NCBI RefSeq assembly: GCF_001425605.1 | Contig: NZ_LMRG01000028.1 | Coordinates: forward strand, 124,001-188,000 | Reading direction: 5' to 3' | Source: Rhizobium sp. Leaf453 | Lineage (GTDB): Bacteria > Pseudomonadota > Alphaproteobacteria > Rhizobiales > Rhizobiaceae | Length of the DNA stretch: 64,000 nucleotides | Part shown: positions 43,662 through 52,038 of the stretch, in pieces | Layout: every line of letters begins with the position of its first letter | Numbering within the stretch: the stretch's first letter is position 1 | Notes under the pieces: generated by a model | Seen by the model: the letters and a program-made list of their open reading frames with translations, nothing else | Databases searched by the model: none | Told to the model about the DNA's origin: nothing | Program-made: the position numbers and the translations under genes

Positions 43662-43734
43662 GTAGTGGTACAACCGAATTTCCCGGATTGAAGCGCAAGG
43701 CCATAGTCGCTCCACGGTCAACGGGGAAACGACA

Positions 43735-44376
43735 ATGTTCACAAGCGCACGCAACCTCACCCAGCCCAGCACCCCCGCAGCGTTACGCCCGCTTGCCGGC
43801 TCCTACCCGCCCTGTGTCGGACAGATCGCGCTGTTTGCTCCCGACGCCGAGATTTTCGCGCAAGGGGAGAGGGCGGGGTTCCTGTATCGGGTCGAATTCG
43901 GTGCTATTCGCGTCTACAGGCTGCACGCAGACGGCCGCCGCCAGATCGTGGCATTCCATCTTGCCGGCGAAACATTCGGCCTGGAGGCCGGCGGGACGCA
44001 CAGTTTCTTCGCCGAGACGACGGTTCATACCGGCCTGTCGAAGGTCTCGCTCGCCGGCGAAATGGTGCCGCAGGAACTGATGGCGCTCGCGCTTCGCAGC
44101 ATGTTGCATGCGCGCGAACATTTGCTCGTTGTCGGTCGCCAGAGCGCCCTCGAAAGGATCGGGGCGTTCCTGGTGGATATTGCCGTACGCCTGGGTGATG
44201 TCGACACGATCGATCTGCAGATGACCCGGCTCGATATCGGCGATTATCTGGGTCTGACCATCGAGACGGTCTCCCGCAGTTTCTCCAGGCTTCGAGATGA
44301 AGGCATTGTCAAGTTTCATGGTGTGAAGACGATTGAGATCGTGCAGCCGGAGCGGCTTGCCCTGCTGTGCGGCTAA
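43735..44376 (+). CDS. fixK: Crp/Fnr family regulator FixK
   Basis: 213-aa regulator with a cyclic-nucleotide-type sensor domain (AEIFAQGERAGFLYRVEFGA) and the FixK-type HTH MTRLDIGDYLGLTIETVSRS followed by FSRLRDEGIV. It lacks the N-terminal Cys cluster of Fnr, so it does not sense O2 itself and is controlled by FixLJ. The recognition helix (ETVSR) predicts binding to TTGAT-N4-ATCAA boxes, four of which occur downstream in this window. Confidence 0.95.
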   Translation: MFTSARNLTQPSTPAALRPLAGSYPPCVGQIALFAPDAEIFAQGERAGFLYRVEFGAIRVYRLHADGRRQIVAFHLAGETFGLEAGGTHSFFAETTVHTGLSKVSLAGEMVPQELMALALRSMLHAREHLLVVGRQSALERIGAFLVDIAVRLGDVDTIDLQMTRLDIGDYLGLTIETVSRSFSRLRDEGIVKFHGVKTIEIVQPERLALLCG

Positions 44377-44413
44377 GTTTTCGCCTTTGGAAAGGCTGTA
44401 CTGTTTCGGTTGT

Positions 44414-44427
44414 TTGATCCCCGTCAA
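44414..44427 (+). promoter_or_regulatory. FixK/FnrN box upstream of the BON protein gene
   Basis: TTGAT-CCCC-GTCAA matches the anaerobox with one change in the right half-site. With activation at -41.5, the transcript would start near 44462, 27 bp before the ATG at 44489. Confidence 0.8.
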
Positions 44428-44488
44428 AGACCCCGGCACCGCTTGAGCGCATCTTGTGACGCGTAATAAGCGTGAAGGGAATGCGACG

Positions 44489-44965
44489 ATGGATGATCTC
44501 AGCTTGCGGGTACGGGTGCTCGAAATTCTGGAACGCCTGCCCCTCATCACGCCGTCCGACATCGGCGTCGCCGTGCATCAGGGCGTGGTGGTACTGACCG
44601 GCCATGTGAGCGAGGCCAGTCACAAGGGTATTATCGAGTTCGCGATCCTGAACCTTCCGAACGTCCGGGGATTGGCCCAGAAGATCCGCGTCTTCGCCGA
44701 CCTGGAATTCCTCGATACCGATGAGGAGATCGCGCGGCGGATGCTGAGGATGATCGAGTGGAACCTCTCGATGAAGGGACGCGACGTTCGTGTCCGTGTC
44801 GAGGACCGCTGGATCACGCTGACCGGCCATGTCGGCTGCAGCGACGATTTCGAAAGAGCGGAACAGGTGGCCCGGATGGTTCGCGGATGCGCGGGCCTCC
44901 ACAATCACCTGGTGGTCTCGTCCTCAAGGCGGGCGGATGCGGACCCTCTCGAGAGCGTCGCCTGA
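44489..44965 (+). CDS. BON domain protein
   Basis: 158-aa protein with two BON-like repeats: GVAVHQGVVVLTGHVSEASH near residue 29, and VRVEDRWITLTGHVGCSDDF near residue 98. There is no signal peptide. The start was set at MDDLSLRVRV because the upstream anaerobox implies a transcript starting after the longer frame's first codon. BON domains often bind membranes or lipids and are stress-linked. As a FixK/FnrN target it is probably a microaerobic stress protein; the role is unproven. Confidence 0.85.
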   Translation: MDDLSLRVRVLEILERLPLITPSDIGVAVHQGVVVLTGHVSEASHKGIIEFAILNLPNVRGLAQKIRVFADLEFLDTDEEIARRMLRMIEWNLSMKGRDVRVRVEDRWITLTGHVGCSDDFERAEQVARMVRGCAGLHNHLVVSSSRRADADPLESVA

Positions 44966-45043
44966 TCGCGGGCATAGCCTTGGCGCACCGGCGCAACCCG
45001 CGACCAAATGAAGCTGCCCGGCAGGCAGGATGCTGGCCTAAAA

Positions 45044-45057
45044 TTGATCTGGATCAA
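45044..45057 (+). promoter_or_regulatory. Perfect anaerobox upstream of fnrN
   Basis: TTGAT-CTGG-ATCAA is a perfect FNR/FixK site. A -41.5 position places the transcript start near 45092, 36 bp before the fnrN ATG at 45128. FnrN could therefore regulate itself and also respond to FixK. Confidence 0.9.
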
Positions 45058-45127
45058 ATCGCCGGAAACAGGCTCTCGCCTATACCTGTCCCATCAGCCG
45101 CGAACGGCATGCCAGGATGGACTTGCG

Positions 45128-45856
45128 ATGAATGACAGATGTGAGGTGCGTATATCCGATGTCCCGGTTCTCTGCGCCGCCTGTCAGGCACGGCAACGCG
45201 GTGTTTGCGCAGCACTCGACGCGGAACAGTTGAGTACCCTTTCCCGGTCTTCGACAAAGAAGCGGCTGGACATGGGCTCCGAACTGATCGGCGATGCGAC
45301 GACGGTCGAAGGCTATGCCAATATTCTGTCGGGCGTGGTCAAGCTCGTGAAAGGACTGCCCGACGGGCGCGAGCAGATCGTGGGCCTGCAGTTTGCTCCC
45401 GATTTCCTCGGACGGCCGTTTCAGGCGGAGAGCACCGTGACGGCACAGGCCGCGACCAACGTGGTTCTCTGTTCCTTCCCCAGGCGTTCAGTTGATGCGT
45501 TGATCAACCAGTCGCCACAACTCAAGCAGGGTCTTTTGCAACAGGCCTTGCGCGAACTCGATGGTGCTCGCGACTGGATGTTGACGCTGGGGCGAAAGAA
45601 CGCACTCGAAAAAGTTTCGAGCTACCTGCTTCTGATCGCCAGTTCTGTTGAATCAGCGGCGAAACCACAGGGTCAGGCAGTCGAATTCGACTTGCCGATG
45701 ACGCGGCAGGAAATCGCCGATTTCCTCGGCCTCACCATCGAGACGGTCAGCCGTCAACTGACCCGCTTGCGGATCGACGGCGTCATACGGATCGTGCAAG
45801 CGCGCCACATTGTCGTGGACAACCCCGCGCGTCTGAAGATCTGTTCGGGGGCGTGA
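45128..45856 (+). CDS. fnrN: Oxygen-sensing Crp/Fnr regulator FnrN
   Basis: 242-aa Fnr-type activator. N-terminal cysteines C16, C19 and C27 (LCAACQARQRGVC) and central C115 (VVLCSFPR) are placed to hold an O2-labile 4Fe-4S cluster. The HTH is MTRQEIADFLGLTIETVSRQ. The ATG at 45128 was chosen because the anaerobox at 45044-45057 excludes the longer frame. It gives direct oxygen control of the fix genes in parallel to FixLJ-FixK. Its 3' end overlaps the convergent haemerythrin-like gene by 74 bp. Confidence 0.95.
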   Translation: MNDRCEVRISDVPVLCAACQARQRGVCAALDAEQLSTLSRSSTKKRLDMGSELIGDATTVEGYANILSGVVKLVKGLPDGREQIVGLQFAPDFLGRPFQAESTVTAQAATNVVLCSFPRRSVDALINQSPQLKQGLLQQALRELDGARDWMLTLGRKNALEKVSSYLLLIASSVESAAKPQGQAVEFDLPMTRQEIADFLGLTIETVSRQLTRLRIDGVIRIVQARHIVVDNPARLKICSGA

Positions 45857-46364
45857 ATGCGCTGTAGCTGACGAGGGGAGCGACATGTTCTCTTTCAAAA
45901 GCCACGTGGCGGCGAAGGCTGTCGAAGAAGCCGCGCAACATGAAGCCGACCGTTTCTGGCTGCCGGACCATGCCGCCATGCCCGATGTCCAGCAGGATGC
46001 CGGTCAGATCAGCCGCGAAGCATGCATCCGAAATATGTTCGCCGCGCAACCTGTCTGTAGACAGAGCTCGACCGCTCCCCGCGACCGCCTTCTCGTAAGC
46101 GGGAAAGACCACGGTCTCCTCATAGTCATGCGCCAGCCGCAACGTCGGCAGAAGTGTTGCCGCGACCTGCAGGCATGTCATGTGATCGACATTGGCGGGA
46201 AGACAGTCGGCGATGGTTTCGAGTTCCGCGCAGATCGCGATCTTCCTGTCGTGGATCCGCATCATCGCTTCGGCCACGCCGAGCCGCCCCAGCGCCTCGC
46301 TCGACAGGCAGCTGGATTCACATGGCCCTAGACAGGCGGTCGCGTCGTTCTGGTTGATCCACAT
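45783..46364 (-). CDS. Haemerythrin (HHE) domain protein
   Basis: 193-aa protein with a haemerythrin-like four-helix domain. Candidate di-iron ligands are spread as expected: RIHDRKIAICAELETIA near residue 36, LAHDYEETVVFPAYEKA near residue 78, LRGEHISDACFAADL near residue 106, and RRHVAFEREHVAPLV near residue 151. AGGAG precedes the ATG. It is divergent from fixN with one shared anaerobox between, which at -41.5 would start its transcript 22 bp before the ATG. It may bind O2 or NO or protect the cbb3 assembly (inference). Confidence 0.85.
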   Translation of the reverse strand: MWINQNDATACLGPCESSCLSSEALGRLGVAEAMMRIHDRKIAICAELETIADCLPANVDHMTCLQVAATLLPTLRLAHDYEETVVFPAYEKAVAGSGRALSTDRLRGEHISDACFAADLTGILLDIGHGGMVRQPETVGFMLRGFFDSLRRHVAFEREHVAPLVSYSAFTPPNRSSDARGCPRQCGALARSV

Positions 46365-46420
46365 GCTTCTCGCTCCTGATCCCTGGACATACAGACTGCT
46401 CCTGCGCGAATGCGAAATCC

Positions 46421-46434
46421 TTGACCTAAATCAA
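46421..46434. promoter_or_regulatory. Anaerobox between the HHE gene and fixN
   Basis: TTGAC-CTAA-ATCAA fits the FixK/FnrN consensus with one change. It is positioned for fixN (start near 46469 by the -41.5 rule) and equally for the divergent HHE gene (start near 46386). Confidence 0.88.
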
Positions 46435-46492
46435 GGCAGTCCCGGTTCGGATGGAGGAAATCTCCGGCTATCCAAAAGTCGGGGAATTTCTC

Positions 46493-48103
46493 ATGAGGCA
46501 TGCAACGTCCATCATCAGTCTGGGGATATCCAGCTTCCTCGCAATTCTTGCCGCGGCCTTTGCGCATGACAAGGCGTTTGCAAGCCATATGTGGGTCCTC
46601 GCTGCCGTACTGGTCATTTCCGTGATCGTTCTGCTGCGGCGGGAAAACTTCCAGCCTGCAGCCGCGGTCGATCCGTCCGCCTATATGGACGGACCGATTC
46701 GCTACGGCGCCATCGCCACCATGTTCTGGGCGGTTGTCGGCCTGCTCGTCGGTGTCATCGTCGCCTTGCAGCTGACCTATCCCGCACTCAACATAGAGCC
46801 CTGGTTCAATTTCGGGCGCATGCGTCCGCTGCACACATCCGGTGTCATCTTTGCTTTCTGCGGCAATGCGCTGATCGCAACCTCCTTCTACGTCGTCCAG
46901 CGAACCTCGCGTGCGCGGCTGTTCGGCGGTGATCTGGCGTGGTTCGTCTTCTGGGGATACCAGCTCTTCATCGTCATGGCGGCGACGGGCTATCTGCTGG
47001 GCATCACCGAGGCACGCGAATATGCCGAGCCGGAATGGTATGTCGACCTCTGGCTGACTGTTGTCTGGGTTGCCTATCTCGTCGTCTTTCTCGGCACGAT
47101 CATCAAGCGCAAGGAACCGCACATCTATGTGGCGAACTGGTTCTACCTGGCGTTCATCGTCACCGTCGCCATGCTGCATATCGTCAACAATCTGAGCCTG
47201 CCGGTCTCGTTTCTCGGCTCGAAGAGCTATTCGGCCTTCTCCGGCGTTCAGGACGCGCTGACGCAATGGTGGTATGGTCATAACGCTGTCGGTTTCTTCC
47301 TGACGGCTGGCTTCCTCGGCATGATGTATTATTTCGTTCCCAAGCAGGCCAATCGTCCGGTCTATTCCTATCGCCTGTCGATTATCCACTTCTGGGCGCT
47401 GATCTTCCTCTACATCTGGGCCGGCCCGCATCACCTTCACTTCACGGCGCTGCCCGACTGGGCGCAGACGCTCGGCATGGTGTTCTCGATCATGCTGTGG
47501 ATGCCTTCCTGGGGTGGCATGATCAACGGCCTGATGACGCTGTCCGGCGCATGGGACAAGCTGCGCACCGACCCGATCATCCGCATGATGGTGGCCGCCA
47601 TTGCCTTCTACGGCATGTCGACCTTCGAAGGTCCGATGATGTCGATCAAGACGGTGAACTCCCTGTCGCACTACACGGACTGGACCATCGGTCACGTTCA
47701 CTCGGGCGCTCTCGGCTGGAACGGCCTGATCGCTTTCGCAGCGCTCTATTACATGGTGCCGAAGCTCTGGGTACGGGAACGCCTTTATTCGCTGCGCATG
47801 GTCAGCTGGCACCTGTGGCTGGCGACCCTCGGGATCGTCGTCTACGCCGCCGTCATGTGGGTTTCCGGCATTCAGCAGGGCCTGATGTGGCGCGAGCATG
47901 ATGAGCAGGGCTTCCTCATCTACTCGTTTGTCGAAAGCGTCGCGGCCCTCCATCCCTATTACCTGATCCGCGCACTGGGTGGGGTCCTGTATCTGTCGGG
48001 AGCGCTTCTGATGGCCTTCAACATCACCATGACCATCCTTGGATATCAACGCGACGAAGCTCCGAGCGGCGGAACGCTTCCCTACCCACAGCCGGCCGAA
48101 TAG
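46493..48103 (+). CDS. fixN: Cytochrome cbb3 oxidase subunit I
   Basis: 536-aa haem-copper oxidase catalytic subunit with about 14 membrane helices. It binds low-spin haem b and the haem b3/CuB centre that reduces O2 at nanomolar levels. Conserved His motifs: [19 protein letters not shown] near residue 109, [20 protein letters not shown] near residue 260, [15 protein letters not shown] near residue 310, and [14 protein letters not shown] near residue 400. The ATG at 46493 was preferred over 46451 because the anaerobox predicts a start near 46469. First gene of fixNOQP. Confidence 0.96.
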   Translation: MRHATSIISLGISSFLAILAAAFAHDKAFASHMWVLAAVLVISVIVLLRRENFQPAAAVDPSAYMDGPIRYGAIATMFWAVVGLLVGVIVALQLTYPALNIEPWFNFGRMRPLHTSGVIFAFCGNALIATSFYVVQRTSRARLFGGDLAWFVFWGYQLFIVMAATGYLLGITEAREYAEPEWYVDLWLTVVWVAYLVVFLGTIIKRKEPHIYVANWFYLAFIVTVAMLHIVNNLSLPVSFLGSKSYSAFSGVQDALTQWWYGHNAVGFFLTAGFLGMMYYFVPKQANRPVYSYRLSIIHFWALIFLYIWAGPHHLHFTALPDWAQTLGMVFSIMLWMPSWGGMINGLMTLSGAWDKLRTDPIIRMMVAAIAFYGMSTFEGPMMSIKTVNSLSHYTDWTIGHVHSGALGWNGLIAFAALYYMVPKLWVRERLYSLRMVSWHLWLATLGIVVYAAVMWVSGIQQGLMWREHDEQGFLIYSFVESVAALHPYYLIRALGGVLYLSGALLMAFNITMTILGYQRDEAPSGGTLPYPQPAE

Positions 48104-48112
48104 GAGCGCCCC

Positions 48113-48844
48113 ATGGCCATTATGGATAAACACGCGATCATCGAGCGCAACGCGACCCTTCTGCTGATCGGCTCGCTGCTCGTGGTCACCATCGGCGGCA
48201 TCGTCGAAATCGCCCCTCTCTTCTACCTGCAGAACACGATCGAGAAGGTCGAAGGGATGCGTCCCTACACGCCGCTCGAGCTCGCGGGACGCAACATCTA
48301 TGTCCGCGAGGGCTGCTACGTCTGTCACAGCCAGATGATCCGGCCGTTCCGCGACGAGGTCGAGCGTTACGGTCATTACAGCTTGGCGGCGGAATCGATG
48401 TACGATCATCCGTTCCAGTGGGGCTCCAAGCGAACCGGACCGGATCTCGCACGCGTTGGCGACCGGTATTCCAACGAGTGGCACGCGCAACATCTCGTGG
48501 ATCCACAGTCCGTGGTGCCGGAATCCATCATGCCGAGCTACGCCTTCCTGAAATCGACGCCGCTTCAGATCAACGACCTGTCGGCGCATCTGTCCGCCAA
48601 TGTGGGTGTCGGCGTTCCCTACTCGAAGGAGATGATCGATGCCGCGGTCGAGGATGCGAAGACGCAGGCTACGCCGGATGCCGATACGTCGGCCTTCGAG
48701 GCCCGTTACCCCAAGGCAAAGACCGGCGATTTCGACGGGGATCCCAAGGCCATCACCGAGATGGATGCGCTGATCGCCTATCTGCAGATGCTGGGCACGC
48801 TGGTGGACTTCAAGACCTATGACGAGACCGGCGGCGACCGCTGA
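48113..48844 (+). CDS. fixO: Cytochrome cbb3 oxidase subunit II
   Basis: 243-aa monohaem cytochrome c subunit. One N-terminal membrane anchor ([18 protein letters not shown]) is followed by the haem motif in [17 protein letters not shown] near residue 63. The distal Met is probably in [10 protein letters not shown]. It accepts electrons from FixP and passes them to FixN. It lies 9 bp after fixN. Confidence 0.96.
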   Translation: MAIMDKHAIIERNATLLLIGSLLVVTIGGIVEIAPLFYLQNTIEKVEGMRPYTPLELAGRNIYVREGCYVCHSQMIRPFRDEVERYGHYSLAAESMYDHPFQWGSKRTGPDLARVGDRYSNEWHAQHLVDPQSVVPESIMPSYAFLKSTPLQINDLSAHLSANVGVGVPYSKEMIDAAVEDAKTQATPDADTSAFEARYPKAKTGDFDGDPKAITEMDALIAYLQMLGTLVDFKTYDETGGDR

Positions 48845-48854
48845 GGAGAGAAGC

Positions 48855-49016
48855 ATGGACTATCATACAATGCGGACATTTGCCGACAGCTGGGGGCTTG
48901 TCTCGATGCTGGTGTTTTTTCTGGCCGCTTCAGCCTTCGTCTTTCGTCCCGGCAGCCGGGACGTGAGTGCAGAGGCCGCCCGTATTCCCTTGAAGGACGA
49001 CAGCGATGAGCGATAA
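48855..49016 (+). CDS. fixQ: Cytochrome cbb3 oxidase subunit IV (CcoQ)
   Basis: 53-aa small subunit with one membrane helix (WGLVSMLVFFLAASAFVF) and the CcoQ start MDYHTMRTFADSWG. It stabilises the oxidase, especially the FixP association. GAGGAGAGAAGC precedes the ATG. It overlaps fixP by 11 bp. Confidence 0.94.
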   Translation: MDYHTMRTFADSWGLVSMLVFFLAASAFVFRPGSRDVSAEAARIPLKDDSDER

Positions 49017-49872
49017 GCAGGTTGACGAAATTTCCGGCGTATCGACCACCGGCCATGAATGGGACGGCATTCGGGAACTCGACAATCCCATGCCGCGCTG
49101 GTGGGTGTGGACCTTCTACGCGACGATCCTCTGGGCGCTGATTTATGCGATCGTCTATCCGGCCTGGCCGCTGCTGACGAGCTCGACACAGGGCCTGCTC
49201 GGCTTTTCCAGCCGCAGCGAGGTCAGAAAGGAGCTTGCCGCGGCCGATACGGCGAGAAGCAGCTATACGGCAGCCATCAAGGAGAAATCGATCGACGATA
49301 TCCTCGCCGAGGATCAGCTTCGTAGCGTAGCAGTCGCCGCCGGCAGTGCCGCGTTCAAGATGAACTGCGTGCAGTGCCACGGTTCCGGCGCTGAAGGCTC
49401 CAAGGGCTTCCCGAATCTCAATGACGACGATTGGCTCTGGGGCGGAACCGCCGAGCAGATCCGGCAGACGGTCGCACATGGCATCCGCTTCACCAAGTAC
49501 GGCGAGACACGGGATTCCATCATGCCGCCCTTCGCGGATGTCCTCGATGGCGCGCAGATCTCTCAAGTCAGCGCCTTCGTCGCAAGCCTTTCCGCGCCCG
49601 CGAAGAACGTTGAACTGGTCGAGCCCGGCAAGGAGGTCTACGCACAAAACTGTGCCGCCTGCCATGGCGACGATGCCAAAGGCAACAAGGAGATGGGGGC
49701 GCCCAATCTGACCGACGCCATCTGGCTCTACGGGTCTGGAGAGGAAGCGATCGCGGCACAGGTCCGCGCGCCGAGGGCCGGTGTCATGCCGGCCTGGGAG
49801 ACCCGGCTCGGAGATGCCGCGGTCAAGGAGCTTGCAGCTTTCGTATACTCGCTCGGCGGTGGTGAAAAATAG
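49006..49872 (+). CDS. fixP: Cytochrome cbb3 oxidase subunit III (dihaem cytochrome c)
   Basis: 288-aa membrane-anchored subunit with two haem c motifs: MNCVQCHGSGAEGSKG near residue 122, and NCAACHGDDAKGN near residue 216. An N-terminal domain (GHEWDGIRELDNPMPRWWVW) leads into a single helix. It receives electrons from the bc1 complex or soluble cytochrome c. It is the last gene of the oxidase operon; fixG follows after a second anaerobox. Confidence 0.96.
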   Translation: MSDKQVDEISGVSTTGHEWDGIRELDNPMPRWWVWTFYATILWALIYAIVYPAWPLLTSSTQGLLGFSSRSEVRKELAAADTARSSYTAAIKEKSIDDILAEDQLRSVAVAAGSAAFKMNCVQCHGSGAEGSKGFPNLNDDDWLWGGTAEQIRQTVAHGIRFTKYGETRDSIMPPFADVLDGAQISQVSAFVASLSAPAKNVELVEPGKEVYAQNCAACHGDDAKGNKEMGAPNLTDAIWLYGSGEEAIAAQVRAPRAGVMPAWETRLGDAAVKELAAFVYSLGGGEK

Positions 49873-49877
49873 AAAGC

Positions 49878-49891
49878 TTGATCCTGATCAA
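49878..49891 (+). promoter_or_regulatory. Perfect anaerobox upstream of fixG
   Basis: TTGAT-CCTG-ATCAA is a perfect FNR/FixK site just after the fixP stop. It predicts a transcript start near 49926, 59 bp before fixG. So fixGHIS has its own oxygen-controlled promoter in addition to read-through from fixNOQP. Confidence 0.9.
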
Positions 49892-49984
49892 GGTCGAAAA
49901 TCCCCTCGGCTGGCATGGTCCGATCCATGCCAGCCATTTTTTTGAGAAACCGGCTGGCCTGATGCGCATGCGAGGTCAGCGGTT

Positions 49985-51547
49985 ATGGACAATAGAGATG
50001 TAACGAGGCTGGACGTTGTCGCTAGCAACGCGTCAGCCAACCGCCAGCCGCTATACGCCCGCCGCAAGAAGATCTTTCCCAAGCGCGCATCGGGCGCCTT
50101 TCGACGGTTCAAATGGATCGTGATGGCGATTACACTCGGCATCTATTACCTCGTTCCATGGATCCGCTGGGACCGGGGGGCCTTCGCTCCCGATCAGGCC
50201 GTGCTTATCGACCTCTCGAGCCGCCGCTTCTATTTCTTCTTCATCGAGATCTGGCCGCAGGAATTCATCTACATTGCCGGCCTGCTGGTGATGGCGGGCA
50301 TCGGGCTTTTTCTCGTGACGTCGACCGTCGGCCGTGCCTGGTGCGGCTATACCTGTCCCCAGACCGTCTGGGTCGATCTCTTCCTGGTCATCGAGCGTTA
50401 TTTCGAGGGGGATCGCAACGCGCGGATCAAGCTCGATGCCGCACCCTGGTCCTTGACCAAGCTCCGCATCCGGTTCGCCAAGCATGCCACCTGGCTCGTC
50501 ATCGCCGTCCTGACGGGCGGGGCGTGGATTTTCTATTTCGCGGACGCTCCAACGCTTGCCAAGGATTTCGTCACCGGAAACGCCGTTCCCACGGCCTATG
50601 CCACCGTTGCGATCCTGACGGCGACGACCTATGTGTTCGGCGGGCTCATGCGCGAACAGGTCTGCACCTATATGTGCCCCTGGCCGCGCATTCAGGCCGC
50701 CATGCTCGACGAAACGTCGCTGACCGTGACCTATAACGACTGGCGGGGCGAACCGCGCACGCGGCATGCCAAGAAGGCCGCCGCGGCCGGGGCGAGCGTC
50801 GGCGATTGTGTCGATTGCAATGCCTGCGTTGCCGTATGCCCGATGGGGATCGATATCCGCGACGGCCAGCAGCTCGAATGCATCACCTGCGCACTGTGCA
50901 TCGATGCCTGCGATGACATCATGGATAGGATCGGCAAGGAGCGGGGCCTGATCAGCTATTCGACCCTGAACGACTATAATGCAAACATGGCTGTCGCCAC
51001 GGCCGGCGGGACATCTGAGGTGGCGCCGGAGCTTGTCCGGAAAGCCGACGGGTCCTTCTCCGACAAGCTGGCGCATTTCCATATCCGCAAACTGCTGCGC
51101 CCGCGCACGTTCATCTATTTCGGTGCATGGAGTGCCATCGGCGTGGCGATTGTGCTTGCGCTGGCGACACGGGACCGTCTTGAGATCAATGTTCTCCACG
51201 ATCGAAACCCGCAGTTCGTCCGGCTGTCCGATGGCGCAATTCGCAACGGATACACCGTCAAGCTGCTCAACATGGTGCCGCAGCCGCGAACGGTCACCCT
51301 CGAACTCGACGACGAATTTTCCGGGGCCTCGATGACCGTGGCCGGCTCAAGCGACGACGGCGTGCGCAAGACGGAGGTCATGTTGGAGGCGGACAGGCTG
51401 AAGACGGTCAGGGTGTTCGTCAAGGCCGATCCCAAGGCGCTTTCGTCCGGCGGCGCCAAGCCCTTCGTTTTCGTCGTCACCGATCCATCCACTGGCGAAC
51501 GCGCGGAATACACCGCCACGTTCAATTCACCGGAGGCACTGCAATGA
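49985..51547 (+). CDS. fixG: cbb3 oxidase assembly ferredoxin FixG (CcoG)
   Basis: 520-aa membrane iron-sulfur protein required for copper reduction and delivery to cbb3 oxidase. Several membrane helices lie in residues 35-230, with conserved Cys motifs YTCPQTVW and QVCTYMCPWPRIQ. Two 4Fe-4S ferredoxin motifs follow: CVDCNACVAVCPMGIDI near residue 277, and CITCALCIDACD near residue 300. A C-terminal Ig-like periplasmic domain (residues ~400-520) follows. It overlaps fixH by 4 bp. Confidence 0.96.
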   Translation: MDNRDVTRLDVVASNASANRQPLYARRKKIFPKRASGAFRRFKWIVMAITLGIYYLVPWIRWDRGAFAPDQAVLIDLSSRRFYFFFIEIWPQEFIYIAGLLVMAGIGLFLVTSTVGRAWCGYTCPQTVWVDLFLVIERYFEGDRNARIKLDAAPWSLTKLRIRFAKHATWLVIAVLTGGAWIFYFADAPTLAKDFVTGNAVPTAYATVAILTATTYVFGGLMREQVCTYMCPWPRIQAAMLDETSLTVTYNDWRGEPRTRHAKKAAAAGASVGDCVDCNACVAVCPMGIDIRDGQQLECITCALCIDACDDIMDRIGKERGLISYSTLNDYNANMAVATAGGTSEVAPELVRKADGSFSDKLAHFHIRKLLRPRTFIYFGAWSAIGVAIVLALATRDRLEINVLHDRNPQFVRLSDGAIRNGYTVKLLNMVPQPRTVTLELDDEFSGASMTVAGSSDDGVRKTEVMLEADRLKTVRVFVKADPKALSSGGAKPFVFVVTDPSTGERAEYTATFNSPEALQ

Positions 51548-52038
51548 GTACGCAAAGGCAAGCCAAGGAGTTCACCGGATGGCATATGCTGCTGATCATG
51601 GTCGCGTTCTTCGGCGTCATCATCGCCGTCAACGTCACGATGGCGCGGTTCGCCGGTGCGTCGTTCGGTGGGCTGGTCGTCGCGAACAGTTATGTCGCGA
51701 GCCAGGAGTTCAATGGCAAGCTGCAGCAGGGCCGCGAGCAGGTCGCGCTCGGCTGGACATCCGCCTTCTCGATTGTTGATGGCACGATCCGCTACAGGCT
51801 GACGGACCGCGACGGCCAAGCGGTACCGGTCACCGCGGTTTCCGTCGAGTTCCGCCATCCGTCCTATCAGGCGGCCGATTGGACGACAGAGCTGCAGCCG
51901 AAGGGTGACGGAACGTTCGAAGCGGCGCATGTTGCCCGCAACGGCACCTGGAATGTCGAGATCGACAGCGAGGTGGGGCGCAAGATTCCGTATCGCGATA
52001 TCCGCCGGATAACGATCCGCAACGAAGAATTTCAATGA
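51544..52038 (+). CDS. fixH: cbb3 oxidase assembly protein FixH
   Basis: 164-aa protein with one N-terminal helix (MLLIMVAFFGVIIAVNVTMA) and a periplasmic domain with the family pattern GLVVANSYVASQEFNGKLQQ and WNVEIDSEVG. It acts with FixI and FixG in copper delivery to FixN. It overlaps fixG and fixI by 4 bp each. Confidence 0.94.
   Translation: MSTQRQAKEFTGWHMLLIMVAFFGVIIAVNVTMARFAGASFGGLVVANSYVASQEFNGKLQQGREQVALGWTSAFSIVDGTIRYRLTDRDGQAVPVTAVSVEFRHPSYQAADWTTELQPKGDGTFEAAHVARNGTWNVEIDSEVGRKIPYRDIRRITIRNEEFQ

Noticed and set aside
46328..48856. 842-codon minus-strand ORF across fixN and fixO
   Set aside because: It is the antisense shadow of two unmistakable cbb3 oxidase genes. Its product is His/Arg/Asp-rich and low-complexity, as expected from GC-rich third positions.
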